A DNA stretch of 64,000 bases from Streptomyces bathyalis (GTDB lineage Bacteria > Actinomycetota > Actinomycetes > Streptomycetales > Streptomycetaceae). The notes under the pieces are model-generated. The model ran no database searches. It was not told where the DNA came from and worked only from the letters and a program-made list of their open reading frames with translations. Where the stretch lies: assembly GCF_015910445.1 (NCBI RefSeq), contig NZ_CP048882.1, forward strand, positions 6,383,501 to 6,447,500, written 5' to 3'. This document shows, piece after piece, positions 19,497 to 28,036 of the stretch; positions within the stretch are counted from its first letter, which is position 1, and every line of letters starts with the position of its first letter. Position numbers and translations under genes: made by a program.

Positions 19497-19540
19497 GTCA
19501 CCGGCCCTGCTGCCGCCACCGCGACGGCAGGGCCGGTGAC
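19497..19540 (+). terminator. Terminator after ald
   Basis: Perfect 14-bp inverted repeat (GTCACCGGCCCTGC and complement) around a 16-nt loop, followed by GGCTTTCC. Confidence 0.72.
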
Positions 19541-19706
19541 GGCTTTCCGGGGCTGTGACAACCGCTCAACCACGGGCCCGGACCGCCCCGTTCGCGGGTC
19601 TTCGGGCCGTCCCGCGGCCCGCCCGGACGGGCTCCGTGGGCCACATTGGCTCTTGACATCGAAGTGTTCGCAGCTCGACACATCGTGCCGTCTCCGGTGG
19701 ATTGTG

Positions 19707-19736
19707 TTGCTGCGAACGGCCGACACGCCATAGAGT
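19707..19736 (+). promoter_or_regulatory. Promoter of the parA-scpAB operon
   Basis: TTGCTG (19707-19712), 18 bp, TAGAGT (19731-19736), about 70 bp upstream of the GTG start. The right arm of a spaced 9-bp inverted repeat (19709-19717) overlaps the -35, so a regulator binding there could repress. Confidence 0.5.
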
Positions 19737-19808
19737 CGCCAATCATCGGCATGGTGTCACGCTGATCTGTCTAGAAGTTTCCTGGTCACCAAGGAGGTAG
19801 GACGACTT

Positions 19809-21002
19809 GTGAATGAGTCGACATTTTCTCCCGGGGGTGGTCAACCAGGAGCACCTGCGCGGGGCCAGGGGTCCTCGGGGTCCGAGGATGTCGGCTCCGT
19901 CGCTGTCCGCACCTTCGCCGCCCACCAGAACGCATCACCGACCACGACAGCCCAACAGAGCATGGACGGCCGCCAAGTGAACGCCATGGCCGGCAACTCG
20001 GCGGGCGACGAGTCCGCCGAACTCGCCGACTACAGTGACCCGCACCGCGTCCCCTACGGCGAGCTGCCCGAAGGGCACTTCTACGACCCGGACGCGGAAT
20101 ACGAACCCGACCCCGAGTACGCGGCCACGCTCGCGCCCGACGCCGCACGGCAGCGCCGCGAGCGGATCGGGCCGACCGGGCGCCCGCTTCCGTACTTCCC
20201 GATCCCCGGCCCGGTCAACGAACCGGGCCCGGCGAAGATCATCGCGATGTGCAACCAGAAGGGCGGCGTCGGCAAGACGACCTCCGCCATCAACCTGGGT
20301 GCGGCGCTCGCGGAGTACGGACGGCGCGTGCTGCTCGTCGACTTCGACCCTCAGGGTGCGCTGTCGGTGGGGCTCGGCGTGAATCCGATGGAGCTCGAAC
20401 TCACGGTCTACAACCTCCTGATGGAGCGCGGCCTGGCTCCCGACGAGGTGCTGCTGAAGACGGCCGTGGCGGGAATGGACCTGCTGCCGAGTAACATCGA
20501 CCTCTCGGCGGCCGAAGTTCAGCTCGTCAGCGAGGTCGCCCGCGAGTCGACGCTGCAGCGCGCCCTCCAACCCCTGATGAACGACTACGACTTCATCGTC
20601 ATCGACTGCCAGCCCTCGCTCGGCCTGCTCACCGTGAACGCGCTCACGGCGGCGCACAAGGTGATCGTTCCGCTGGAGTGCGAGTTCTTCGCGCTGCGCG
20701 GTGTCGCCCTGCTCACCGAGACGATCGAGAAGGTGCAGGAGCGGCTCAACCCGGAGCTGGAACTCGACGGCATCCTGGCGACGATGTACGACTCGCGAAC
20801 GGTGCACAGCCGCGAGGTTCTTGCGCGCGTCGTCGAGGCATTCGACGACAACGTCTACCACACGGTCATCGGCCGTACCGTCCGCTTCCCGGAGACGACC
20901 GTCGCGGGTGAACCGATCACGACGTACGCCTCCAACTCCGTCGGTGCAGCCGCGTATCGCCAGCTCGCCAGGGAGGTGCTCGCCCGGTGCCACGCCGAGT
21001 GA
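19809..21002 (+). CDS. ParA/Soj-family ATPase of the scpAB operon
   Basis: 397-residue Walker-type ATPase. The first ~140 residues are a polar, acidic extension (DYSDPHRVPYGELPEGHFYDP) not found in minimal ParA. The ATPase core starts at AKIIAMCNQKGGVGKTTSAINLG (deviant Walker A with signature lysine KGGVGKTT), then VLLVDFDPQGALS, LPSNIDLSAAEV, DYDFIVIDCQPSLGLLTVNAL and RTVRFPETTVAGEPITTYA. It is not the chromosomal parAB system at oriC; its neighbours are a DNA-binding-like protein, ScpA and ScpB, suggesting a role with SMC in chromosome organisation, which is inference. GTG 19809 is preceded by AAGGAGG at 11 bp. Mycobacteria carry the same orphan ParA next to scpA. Confidence 0.92.
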   Translation: MNESTFSPGGGQPGAPARGQGSSGSEDVGSVAVRTFAAHQNASPTTTAQQSMDGRQVNAMAGNSAGDESAELADYSDPHRVPYGELPEGHFYDPDAEYEPDPEYAATLAPDAARQRRERIGPTGRPLPYFPIPGPVNEPGPAKIIAMCNQKGGVGKTTSAINLGAALAEYGRRVLLVDFDPQGALSVGLGVNPMELELTVYNLLMERGLAPDEVLLKTAVAGMDLLPSNIDLSAAEVQLVSEVARESTLQRALQPLMNDYDFIVIDCQPSLGLLTVNALTAAHKVIVPLECEFFALRGVALLTETIEKVQERLNPELELDGILATMYDSRTVHSREVLARVVEAFDDNVYHTVIGRTVRFPETTVAGEPITTYASNSVGAAAYRQLAREVLARCHAE

Positions 21003-21805
21003 GTCTTCCTGCAGCTGACGAACTGTTCCGTACGACCGGGGGCTCAGCGGTCCAGCCGTCGTCCCCCGCGAACCAGAACCACGCCAACGGCGAGGAGCCG
21101 TCGGGCAAGAGCGCACCGTCCACCACCCGCGTTCCGGCACCGGCCGGCGAACAGGACTCCACGGGCACCGCTGAGGCCACGGCCGACGGTGACGCCGGCG
21201 CCCGTACCGAGGACGGCGGGCAGAGCGAGCACAGCGCCGCGGGGGAGGGTGACGACTCCGCCGGTGAGACCGGAGCGGGGCCGGGCGGTGGCCCGGCCAC
21301 CGCGGGCGGCGGTGAGCATTCGGGCCGTGAGGGCGGCGAAGGCCAGGAGGGCCGGTCCGTACCGCGCCCGGCGGTGCCCGGCCAGGGCACGTCGCAGGCC
21401 GCCTCGGGCGGCGGCGGTCAGACGGGCTCGGAAGCCCAGATCCCGTCCCGGCGGACGGGGCAGACGGCTGCGGCCGGCAGCCCCGCGAAGTCACCGCAGC
21501 AGCCGAAGAGTCCGCGTGCCGCCGAGCCCAGGAGCCGTCAGCAGGCGGCCGGTTCGCCACGGCGCGGCGGGCGCGGAGCCAACAGGCGCCCGAGCGGCCG
21601 CGAGCGGCACGACGAGAAGATCACCGTCTATGTCTCCGCCGAGGAACTGATGGACCTGGAGCATGCACGCCTCGTGCTGCGCGGTGAACACGGCCTGGCC
21701 GTGGACCGCGGCCGCATCGTGCGCGAGGCCGTGGCCGTCGTCCTGGCCGATCTGGAATCCCGCGGGGACGCGAGCATCCTCGTACGGCGGCTGCGGGGGC
21801 GCTGA
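20987..21805 (+). CDS. Conserved protein with C-terminal ribbon-helix-helix-like domain, partner of ParA-like ATPase
   Basis: 272 residues, overlapping the ParA-like gene by 16 bp (GTG 20987, GGGAGG 10 bp upstream). After a short conserved N-terminus (PRRVSLPAADELFRTTGGSAV) come about 180 residues of Gly/Ser/Pro/Glu low complexity, presumably disordered, then a conserved basic-to-structured end from residue ~206: RERHDEKITVYVSAEELMDLEHARLVLRGEHGLAVDRGRIVREAVAVV, which has the strand-helix-helix rhythm of CopG/ribbon-helix-helix DNA-binding proteins. Function is unknown; the overlap with the ATPase gene and position before scpA suggest a DNA-binding or ParB-substitute role. Confidence 0.75.
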   Translation: MPRRVSLPAADELFRTTGGSAVQPSSPANQNHANGEEPSGKSAPSTTRVPAPAGEQDSTGTAEATADGDAGARTEDGGQSEHSAAGEGDDSAGETGAGPGGGPATAGGGEHSGREGGEGQEGRSVPRPAVPGQGTSQAASGGGGQTGSEAQIPSRRTGQTAAAGSPAKSPQQPKSPRAAEPRSRQQAAGSPRRGGRGANRRPSGRERHDEKITVYVSAEELMDLEHARLVLRGEHGLAVDRGRIVREAVAVVLADLESRGDASILVRRLRGR

Positions 21806-21896
21806 AACATTCCTGTGCGCCACCACATCCGAAAGCGCGGGCACATGAGTGAGCCGGAACGCCCTCACCGGCTCCTCCCCAGTACGCTGCCCCGCG

Positions 21897-23474
21897 ATGC
21901 CCAGTCCTGACGACAACGCCCGCACGACGCCCCGCGCCGCCCGCCGCTCCCTCGGGCGTGGGCCCGGTACGACGTCGCCTTCGGGCGTGGGGCGCCCCGG
22001 GTGGGAGCCGGAGCCCGTCGAGGAGCGGCCGGCCGAGCGGGGACCTGAGCTCGCGGACGGGCCGGAGCCGGAGCCCGGGTCCGGCCCGGAGCCCGGGCCC
22101 GAACCGGCGCAGGAGCTTGTACGGGAGCCCGATCCCGTACCGGAAGCGGAAGCCGAGTCCGTACCGGAAGCCGATCCCGTACCGGAGCGGGCGCCCGTGC
22201 CCGAAGCGGCGCCCGCGCCAGACGCGGAACCGACGCCCGCGTCAGACGCGGAACCGACGCCCGCGCCTGACGCGGAACCGGTGCCGGATCCTGCGCCGGG
22301 TCCGGAGGCAGGAACCGAGTCCGATCCGGAGCCCGTGGAGGAGCAGCAGCAGGAGCCCGGCACGGACTCCGATGCCGCCACCCCCAGCGGCGAGGACCCG
22401 GCGCCGCTCGTCCCGGACGGACAGGAGAAGCAGGACGAGGAGCAGCCTGACGACGGGCGCTTCAAGGTCGTGCTGGACAACTTCGAGGGTCCCTTCGACC
22501 TCCTTCTGCAACTCATCTCCAAGCACAAGCTGGATGTCACGGAGGTCGCTCTCTCCAAGGTCACCGACGAGTTCATGACGTACATCCACGCCATGGGCCC
22601 CGACTGGGACCTCGACCAGACCACCGAATTCCTCGTCGTCGCCTCGACGTTGCTCGATCTGAAGGCCGCGAGGCTGCTGCCCACGGCCGAGGTCGAGGAC
22701 GAGGCGGACCTCGCGCTCCTGGAGGCCCGCGACCTGCTCTTCGCGCGGCTGCTCCAGTACCGCGCGTACAAGGAGATCGCCGGGATCTTCGCCGGGCGGA
22801 TGGCGCAGGAGGCGCACCGCCACCCCCGTACGGTCGGCCTCGAGCCGCATCACGCGGAGCTGCTGCCCGAAGTGGCCATCAGCATCGGCCCGGAGGGCTT
22901 CGCACGCCTCGCGGTGAAGGCGATGCAGCCGAAGCCGAAGCCGCAGGTGTACGTCGAGCACATCCACGCACCCCTGGTGAGCGTGCGCGAGCAGGCCGAG
23001 GTCGTGGTGGCCCTGCTGCGGGAGCTCGGCGAGGTCAGCTTCCAGCGGCTCACGCAGGACGCCCCGGACACACTGACCGTCGTCGCCCGCTTCCTCGCCC
23101 TGCTGGAACTCTTCCGCGAGCGGGCGGTGTCCCTCGAACAGGAGGAGGCGCTCGGGGTGCTCACCGTCCGCTGGAGCGGCGAGGAGGGCAAGGAACCCCT
23201 GGTGACGGACGAGTTCGACCAGGAACCCGGACAGCAGGACGAGGCGGGGAACTCCCGGAGGCAGCCGGCCTCCGAGGAGGAATCCGGACGGCAGGACGAA
23301 AAGCACGAGCCGCAGCGGGAGCCGGCGCCTGACAAGGAAGCCGAACGGCAGGACCAGGCGCAGGAGTCCGTGGCAGAGGAGGAGTCCGGACGCCAGGACG
23401 AGCAGGAGTCCCGACAGCACGACGAGCGGGAGCCCCGGCAGGAGTCCGCGTCCGAGGAGGAGATGCAGCCATGA
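21897..23474 (+). CDS. scpA: ScpA, kleisin subunit of SMC condensin, with long acidic arms
   Basis: Kleisin that bridges the SMC heads. The conserved part runs from about residue 184 (FKVVLDNFEGPFDLLLQLISKHKLDVTEVALSKVTDEF) to about 425 (LLELFRERAVSLEQEEALGVLTVRWSG), including VVASTLLDLKAARLLP. It is flanked by unusual low-complexity arms: ~180 N-terminal residues rich in Pro/Glu/Ala, partly encoded by 24-bp tandem repeats, and ~95 C-terminal residues rich in Glu/Gln/Asp/Arg. Total 525 residues against roughly 250-300 for ordinary ScpA. ATG 21897 lacks a Shine-Dalgarno; a TACGCT box ends 8 bp upstream, so a leaderless internal promoter is possible. Overlaps scpB by ATGA. Confidence 0.92.
   Translation: MPSPDDNARTTPRAARRSLGRGPGTTSPSGVGRPGWEPEPVEERPAERGPELADGPEPEPGSGPEPGPEPAQELVREPDPVPEAEAESVPEADPVPERAPVPEAAPAPDAEPTPASDAEPTPAPDAEPVPDPAPGPEAGTESDPEPVEEQQQEPGTDSDAATPSGEDPAPLVPDGQEKQDEEQPDDGRFKVVLDNFEGPFDLLLQLISKHKLDVTEVALSKVTDEFMTYIHAMGPDWDLDQTTEFLVVASTLLDLKAARLLPTAEVEDEADLALLEARDLLFARLLQYRAYKEIAGIFAGRMAQEAHRHPRTVGLEPHHAELLPEVAISIGPEGFARLAVKAMQPKPKPQVYVEHIHAPLVSVREQAEVVVALLRELGEVSFQRLTQDAPDTLTVVARFLALLELFRERAVSLEQEEALGVLTVRWSGEEGKEPLVTDEFDQEPGQQDEAGNSRRQPASEEESGRQDEKHEPQREPAPDKEAERQDQAQESVAEEESGRQDEQESRQHDEREPRQESASEEEMQP
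22215..22286 (+). repeat. Three 24-bp tandem repeats inside scpA
   Basis: Units at 22215-22238, 22239-22262 and 22263-22286 share the core GACGCGGAACCG and encode the repeating octapeptide (A)(P/S)DAEPTP. They lie in the disordered N-terminal arm, so copy number could vary between strains. Confidence 0.75.
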
Positions 23475-24253
23475 GCGAGGAGACGTACGAGATCCAGGAG
23501 GCGGGGGCGGAAGCGGCGGACGAGCCGGTGCTCGCGGCGGAGGCTGCCGCGCAGGCGGGCAACAGCGAGACGCACGCGGATGCCGGCGGGCCGGACCCCG
23601 ATGACCCCGACGCCGGCGATCCCGAGGACGTCGACGGAGTCGCCGCACTGGAGCTGAAGCCCGCCCTGGAAGCCGTCCTCATGGTCGTCGACGAGCCGGC
23701 CACCGAGGAGCACCTGGCGAAGGTGTTGCAGCGCCGGCGGCGCGAGATCTCGGACGCTCTGCGGGAACTGGCCGACGAATACGACCGCCAGCACCGGGGC
23801 TTCGAGCTGCGTCTGGTCGCGGAGGGGTGGCGCTTCTACACGCGGGCCGAATACTCCGAGGCCGTGGAGAGCTTCGTTCTCGACGGACAGCAGGCGCGGC
23901 TGACGCAGGCGGCGCTGGAGACGCTGGCCGTCGTCGCCTACCGCCAGCCCGTGAGCCGGTCCAGGGTCTCCGCCGTGCGCGGAGTCAACTGCGACGGCGT
24001 GATGCGCACCCTCCTTCAGCGGGGGCTGGTCGAGGAGTCGGGCGCGGAACCCGAGACAGGTGCGATCCTGTACACGACGACGCATTACTTCCTGGAGCGG
24101 CTGGGTCTTCGCGGCCTGGACGAGCTCCCGGAGCTGGCGCCCTTCCTTCCCGAGGCGGACGCCGTCGAGGGGGACTCACAGGAGGGCATGCCGTCGTTCG
24201 ACGTAGATGACAGCGGCGACGAAGTCCACGACAGAACGCAGACGGAACACTGA
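23471..24253 (+). CDS. scpB: ScpB, segregation and condensation protein B
   Basis: 260-residue partner of ScpA in the SMC complex, built from two winged-helix domains: LKPALEAVLMVVDEPATEEHLAKVLQRRRREISDALRELADEY and the DGQQARLTQAALETLAVVAYRQPVSRSRVSAVRGVNCDGVMRTLLQRGLVEE segment, ending in LYTTTHYFLERLGL. An acidic N-terminal arm of ~55 residues and an acidic tail are extra. The ATG overlaps the scpA stop and its own stop overlaps the next ATG (TGATG), so scpA, scpB and the pseudouridine synthase are tightly coupled. Confidence 0.95.
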   Translation: MSEETYEIQEAGAEAADEPVLAAEAAAQAGNSETHADAGGPDPDDPDAGDPEDVDGVAALELKPALEAVLMVVDEPATEEHLAKVLQRRRREISDALRELADEYDRQHRGFELRLVAEGWRFYTRAEYSEAVESFVLDGQQARLTQAALETLAVVAYRQPVSRSRVSAVRGVNCDGVMRTLLQRGLVEESGAEPETGAILYTTTHYFLERLGLRGLDELPELAPFLPEADAVEGDSQEGMPSFDVDDSGDEVHDRTQTEH

Positions 24254-25497
24254 TGCGAAGCAGCGGCAACACCGGCGGCAATCGTAAGAACAGGGGCTCT
24301 GGCGGCAAGCAGTCCCCCCGGGCAGCCGGAGGGGGCGGAGGCAGGCAGAAGCGGACGGACCGTCCGCGCCCGGAGGAGCGCCGCTACGGCAAGGGGGAGC
24401 AGCGTGCCGCGGACGGCGGCGCCAAGCAGGGCGGGGGCAAGCCCGCCCGGAAGTCCGCGCAGGGCCCGTCCAGGAGCACGCCGAAGGCCGCCGGGAAGAA
24501 GGCGTCCGCGGCCGGCACCGGCAGCGGCGCGAAGAGTGGCGCGAAGGGCGGCCCCAAGAGCGCCACGGCCCGCGGAGCGGCGGCGAGGAGCGTCGCGGCG
24601 AAGAACGCCGCCAAGAGCGGCCCGCGCAAGGTCACCGGCAGCGGCGCTCCCAAGGCCCGCGCCCGCAACGCCTCAGCGCCCTCGCGCCCCCGCGAGTACG
24701 AGGCGCAGGTCGAGGAGCGCAACCGCGCCCGTCACACCGGACCCGCCCGGAAGCTCCCGAAGACCTTCGGCGAGCAGGAGGGCGAGCGGCTGCAGAAGGT
24801 ACTGGCCCGTGCCGGCATGGGCTCGCGCCGCGCCTGCGAGGAGCTGATCGAGCGGGCCAGGGTCGAGGTCAACGGCAGCATCGTCGTCGAACAGGGCGTC
24901 CGCGTGGACCCCGACAAGGACGAGATCAAGGTCGACGGTCTGACCATCGCCTCCCAGTCACAGGTCTTCTTCGCGCTCAACAAGCCCTCGGGCGTGGTCG
25001 CGTCGATGGAGGACCCGGAGGGGCGCCAGTGCCTGGGGGACTACGTCCAGAACCGGGAGACCCGCCTCTTCCACGTCGGGCGTCTCGACACCGAGACCGA
25101 GGGCCTCATACTCCTCACCAACCACGGTGAGCTGGCCCACCGGCTCACCCACCCCCGCTACGGCGTGAAGAAGACCTATCTCGCCGCGATCCAGGGCCCT
25201 CTGCCGCGCGACCTCGGCAAGCGTCTGAAGGACGGCATCAAGCTGGACGACGGCTACGCGCGCGCCGACCACTTCCGGGTCGTGGAGAACACCGGCAAGA
25301 ACTACCTCGTGGAGGTCTCCCTGCACGAGGGCCGCAAGCACATCGTGCGCCGCATGCTCGCCGAGGCGGGCTTCCCCGTCGAACGGCTCGTGCGCACGCG
25401 CTTCGGGCCCATCGCGCTGGGCGACCAGAAGTCCGGATGGCTGCGCCGCATGACGAACACCGAGGTCGGCATGCTGATGAAGGAGGTCGGTCTCTAG
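24253..25497 (+). CDS. RsuA/RluB-type rRNA pseudouridine synthase with basic N-terminal arm
   Basis: 414 residues. Residues 1-175 are a Lys/Arg/Gly/Ala-rich extension (SGGKQ, AKSGPRK, SAAGTGSGAKSGAKGG type sequence) likely to bind RNA. The S4 domain starts near 176 (EGERLQKVLARAGMGSRRACEELIERARVEVNG) and the catalytic domain contains FALNKPSGVVAS, the catalytic aspartate in FHVGRLDTETEGLILLTNHG, and HEGRKHIVRRML. Acts on 16S or 23S rRNA; the exact uridine cannot be told, although RluB is the usual annotation of the copy next to scpB. Last gene of the scp operon. Confidence 0.92.
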   Translation: MRSSGNTGGNRKNRGSGGKQSPRAAGGGGGRQKRTDRPRPEERRYGKGEQRAADGGAKQGGGKPARKSAQGPSRSTPKAAGKKASAAGTGSGAKSGAKGGPKSATARGAAARSVAAKNAAKSGPRKVTGSGAPKARARNASAPSRPREYEAQVEERNRARHTGPARKLPKTFGEQEGERLQKVLARAGMGSRRACEELIERARVEVNGSIVVEQGVRVDPDKDEIKVDGLTIASQSQVFFALNKPSGVVASMEDPEGRQCLGDYVQNRETRLFHVGRLDTETEGLILLTNHGELAHRLTHPRYGVKKTYLAAIQGPLPRDLGKRLKDGIKLDDGYARADHFRVVENTGKNYLVEVSLHEGRKHIVRRMLAEAGFPVERLVRTRFGPIALGDQKSGWLRRMTNTEVGMLMKEVGL

Positions 25498-25660
25498 ACC
25501 GCGGCCTTGGCGCTGCGCCGCGGGACCCGGCGTCTCAGTGTTCGGTCCGCCCGGACGCCGGTTCCCCGTGCCGATCTACGCTGGGCGGTCGGCACGGACA
25601 TCCGGCCACAGAAGTCACCAAGCAGCACGGCGGCACGGAGCGGCAGGGAGCGGGGCAGGC

Positions 25661-26023
25661 GTGGCGGTACGAGCGGTACGGGGAGCCGTACAGCTGGAGA
25701 GGGACGAGTCGGGCCACATGCACGATCAGGTCTCCGCGCTGATGACCAGCGTCCTGGAGCGCAACGGCCTCACCGCGGACGACCTCATAAGTGTCTGGTT
25801 CACGGCCACCCCCGACCTGCACAGCGACTTTCCGGCGGCAGGCGCACGTAAGCTCGGAATCGTGGACGTGCCGCTGATCTGCGCACAGGAACTCGACATC
25901 GCCGGGGCCATGCCGCGTGTGGTGCGCGTGATGGCGCACGTGGAGTCGGATCTGCCCAAGTCGCAGATCAACCACGTCTACCTCGGGGCCGCAGCAGAAC
26001 TCCGCAAGGACATCGCCCAGTAA
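25661..26023 (+). CDS. aroH: Chorismate mutase, AroH type
   Basis: 120 residues, the size of Bacillus AroH-type monofunctional chorismate mutase (trimeric, beta-rich). Key residues known for the family are visible: an N-terminal Arg in VRAVRGAVQLE, Cys and Glu in ICAQELD, and Arg in PRVVRVMAH. Converts chorismate to prephenate, feeding the tyrA product encoded directly downstream. GTG 25661 with GGGAG 10 bp upstream gives the family-length protein; the frame is open upstream but that part is not conserved. Its TAA overlaps the tyrA ATG by one base. Confidence 0.92.
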   Translation: MAVRAVRGAVQLERDESGHMHDQVSALMTSVLERNGLTADDLISVWFTATPDLHSDFPAAGARKLGIVDVPLICAQELDIAGAMPRVVRVMAHVESDLPKSQINHVYLGAAAELRKDIAQ

Positions 26024-27111
26024 TGCGTACAGCTCTCGTCGTCGGCACAGGTCTCATCGGCACCTCCGCGGCGCTCGCCCTCACCGGACGCGGCGTGCGG
26101 GTGCACCTGAGCGACGTCGACCCGGAGCGCGTCCGTACGGCAACGGCCCTCGGTGCCGGTGTCGAGGACGAGCCGGAGGAGCCGGTCGACCTCGCGATCG
26201 TGGCCGTGCCGCCGGCGCACGTGGCCCGCGTCCTCGCCGACGTGCAGCGCCGCGGTCTCGCCCGCGGCTGCATCGACGTGGCCAGCGTCAAGGGCGGGCC
26301 CCGCCGTGAGGTCGTCGAACTGGGCGGTGACCTCGTCAGCTACCTGGGCAGCCACCCCATGTCGGGCCGGGAGCAGAACGGACCGCTCGCCGCCACCGCC
26401 GACCTCTTCGAGGGCCGGCCCTGGGTGCTCACACCCACGGGCGAGACCGACACCGAGGTGCTCAACCTCGCGCTGGAACTGATCGCCCTGTGCGGCGCGG
26501 TCCCCGTGGTCATGGACGCCGATGCGCACGACAGGGCCGTCGCGCTGGTCTCTCACACCCCGCAGCTGCTCTCCAGCATGATCGCGGCCCGTCTGGAGAC
26601 CGCGGACGAGACGGCCGTGCGCCTGTGCGGTCAGGGCATCCGGGACGTCACCCGCATCGCCGCCTCCGACCCCGCGATGTGGGTGGAGATCCTCTCCGCC
26701 AACCCCGGCCCCGTGGCGGACATCCTCGCCGACGTGGCGAGCGATCTCGACGAGGCCGTGCGGTCGCTGCGCGCGCTCGGCTCGGCCGACGAGGAGAAGC
26801 GGGGCGGCGGAGTCACCGGCATCGAGAGCGTGCTGCGCCGCGGCAACTCCGGCCGTGCCCGGGTGCCGGGCAAGCACGGCCAGGCACCGGCCGCCTACCG
26901 GACGGTGGCGGTCCTCATCAGCGACCGGCCGGGAGAGCTGGCACGGATCTTCGCGGACGCAGGGGCTGTCGGCGTCAACATTGAGGACGTGCGCATCGAG
27001 CACGCGACGGGACAGCAGGCCGGTCATGTGCAGCTGATGGTCGAGCCCGGCGCCGCATCGGTGCTGGAAGCGGCGCTGCGCGAGCGGGGCTGGGCCCTCC
27101 GGCAGCAGTGA
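26023..27111 (+). CDS. tyrA: Prephenate dehydrogenase with ACT domain
   Basis: Oxidative decarboxylation of prephenate to 4-hydroxyphenylpyruvate in tyrosine synthesis. 362 residues: Rossmann motif VVGTGLIGTSAALAL, VDLAIVAVPPAHVA, SVKGGPRREVVELGG, the HPMSGREQNG active-site motif, and DAHDRAVALVSHTPQL. A C-terminal ACT domain (TVAVLISDRPGELARIFADAGAVGVNIEDVRIEH) suggests feedback control by an aromatic amino acid. Starts on the ATG that overlaps the aroH stop. Confidence 0.95.
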   Translation: MRTALVVGTGLIGTSAALALTGRGVRVHLSDVDPERVRTATALGAGVEDEPEEPVDLAIVAVPPAHVARVLADVQRRGLARGCIDVASVKGGPRREVVELGGDLVSYLGSHPMSGREQNGPLAATADLFEGRPWVLTPTGETDTEVLNLALELIALCGAVPVVMDADAHDRAVALVSHTPQLLSSMIAARLETADETAVRLCGQGIRDVTRIAASDPAMWVEILSANPGPVADILADVASDLDEAVRSLRALGSADEEKRGGGVTGIESVLRRGNSGRARVPGKHGQAPAAYRTVAVLISDRPGELARIFADAGAVGVNIEDVRIEHATGQQAGHVQLMVEPGAASVLEAALRERGWALRQQ

Positions 27112-27268
27112 ACGCGGCCGTCCGGCCGTGCGGGGACGGGCCGGGAGGGGCCGGGGCGGTGCGAGGGCGGCGGGAATGAGCCCGTCGCCGAGCCGGTAGC
27201 CTGGTGCCTGGGCCGGTACGGCACGGCCCTGCCCGCTCTGCCCGTGTTCGAGAAAGGTCCCCCACAGC

Positions 27269-28036
27269 GTGTCTGCAGTGATTGTCGCCATCGACGGCCC
27301 CTCCGGCACGGGCAAGTCCAGCACCTCCAAGGCGGTCGCGGCGGCGCTCGGTCTCAGTTACCTGGACACGGGCGCCCAGTACAGGGCGGTCACCTGGTGG
27401 ATGCTGACCAACGGTGTGCCCGTGGACGACTCGGCGGCGGTCGCGGCAGCCGCCGAACGGCCCGTGATCGTCTCGGGTACCGACCCGGCCGCCCCCACCA
27501 TCTCGGTCGACGGGACGGACGCATCAGGCCCGATCCGTACCAAGGAGGTCACCTCTGCGGTCAGCGCCGTCAGCGCCGTCCCCGAGGTGCGAGCCGTCAT
27601 CACCGCGCTCCAGCGTTCCATCGCCGCCGAGGCGGTCGGCGGCATCGTCGTCGAGGGGCGGGACATCGGCACGACCGTCCTCCCCGACGCGGACCTCAAG
27701 ATCTTCCTCACCGCCTCGCCCGAGGCCCGGGCGTCCCGCCGCAGCGGCGAGCTGAAGGGCAAGGAGGCCACGGATCTCTCGGCAACCCGCGAGGCACTGA
27801 TCAAGCGGGACGCGGCCGACAGCGGCCGCAAGGCGTCCCCGCTGAAGATGGCGGACGACGCCGTCGAGGTGGACACCACCCCGCTCACGCTGGAGCAGGT
27901 CGTCGAGTGCGTCGTGACGCTGGTCGAGAAGGCCGTCTCCGCGAAGCAGGGCCGCGACGGCGAGAACGGCCGGAGCAGCGGTTCCGGCCGGGCCGCCGAG
28001 GGTGCCGATGAGAAGGCGGGGCAGATCTCCAAGTGA
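27269..28036 (+). CDS. cmk: Cytidylate kinase
   Basis: Phosphorylates CMP and dCMP. 255 residues: P-loop AIDGPSGTGKSSTSKAVA, LSYLDTGAQYRAVTWW, the VEGRDIGTTVLPDADLKIFLTAS motif, and RRSGELKG. About 25 extra Gly/Ser/Glu residues at the C-terminus exceed the usual 220-230. GTG 27269 is the only start that keeps the P-loop near the N-terminus. A TAGCCT box at 27197 may be part of its promoter. Its stop overlaps the acyltransferase GTG (GTGA). Confidence 0.95.
   Translation: MSAVIVAIDGPSGTGKSSTSKAVAAALGLSYLDTGAQYRAVTWWMLTNGVPVDDSAAVAAAAERPVIVSGTDPAAPTISVDGTDASGPIRTKEVTSAVSAVSAVPEVRAVITALQRSIAAEAVGGIVVEGRDIGTTVLPDADLKIFLTASPEARASRRSGELKGKEATDLSATREALIKRDAADSGRKASPLKMADDAVEVDTTPLTLEQVVECVVTLVEKAVSAKQGRDGENGRSSGSGRAAEGADEKAGQISK

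Larger units (their letters stand above)
19435..19808 (+). other. Intergenic region between ald and parA-like operon
   Basis: 374 bp containing the ald terminator (19497-19540), a TTGACA at 19653, a pair of inverted 9-mers (GTTCGCAGC at 19666, GCTGCGAAC at 19709) and a TTGCTG-18-TAGAGT promoter near the parA-like gene. No coding sequence was recognised. Confidence 0.55.
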
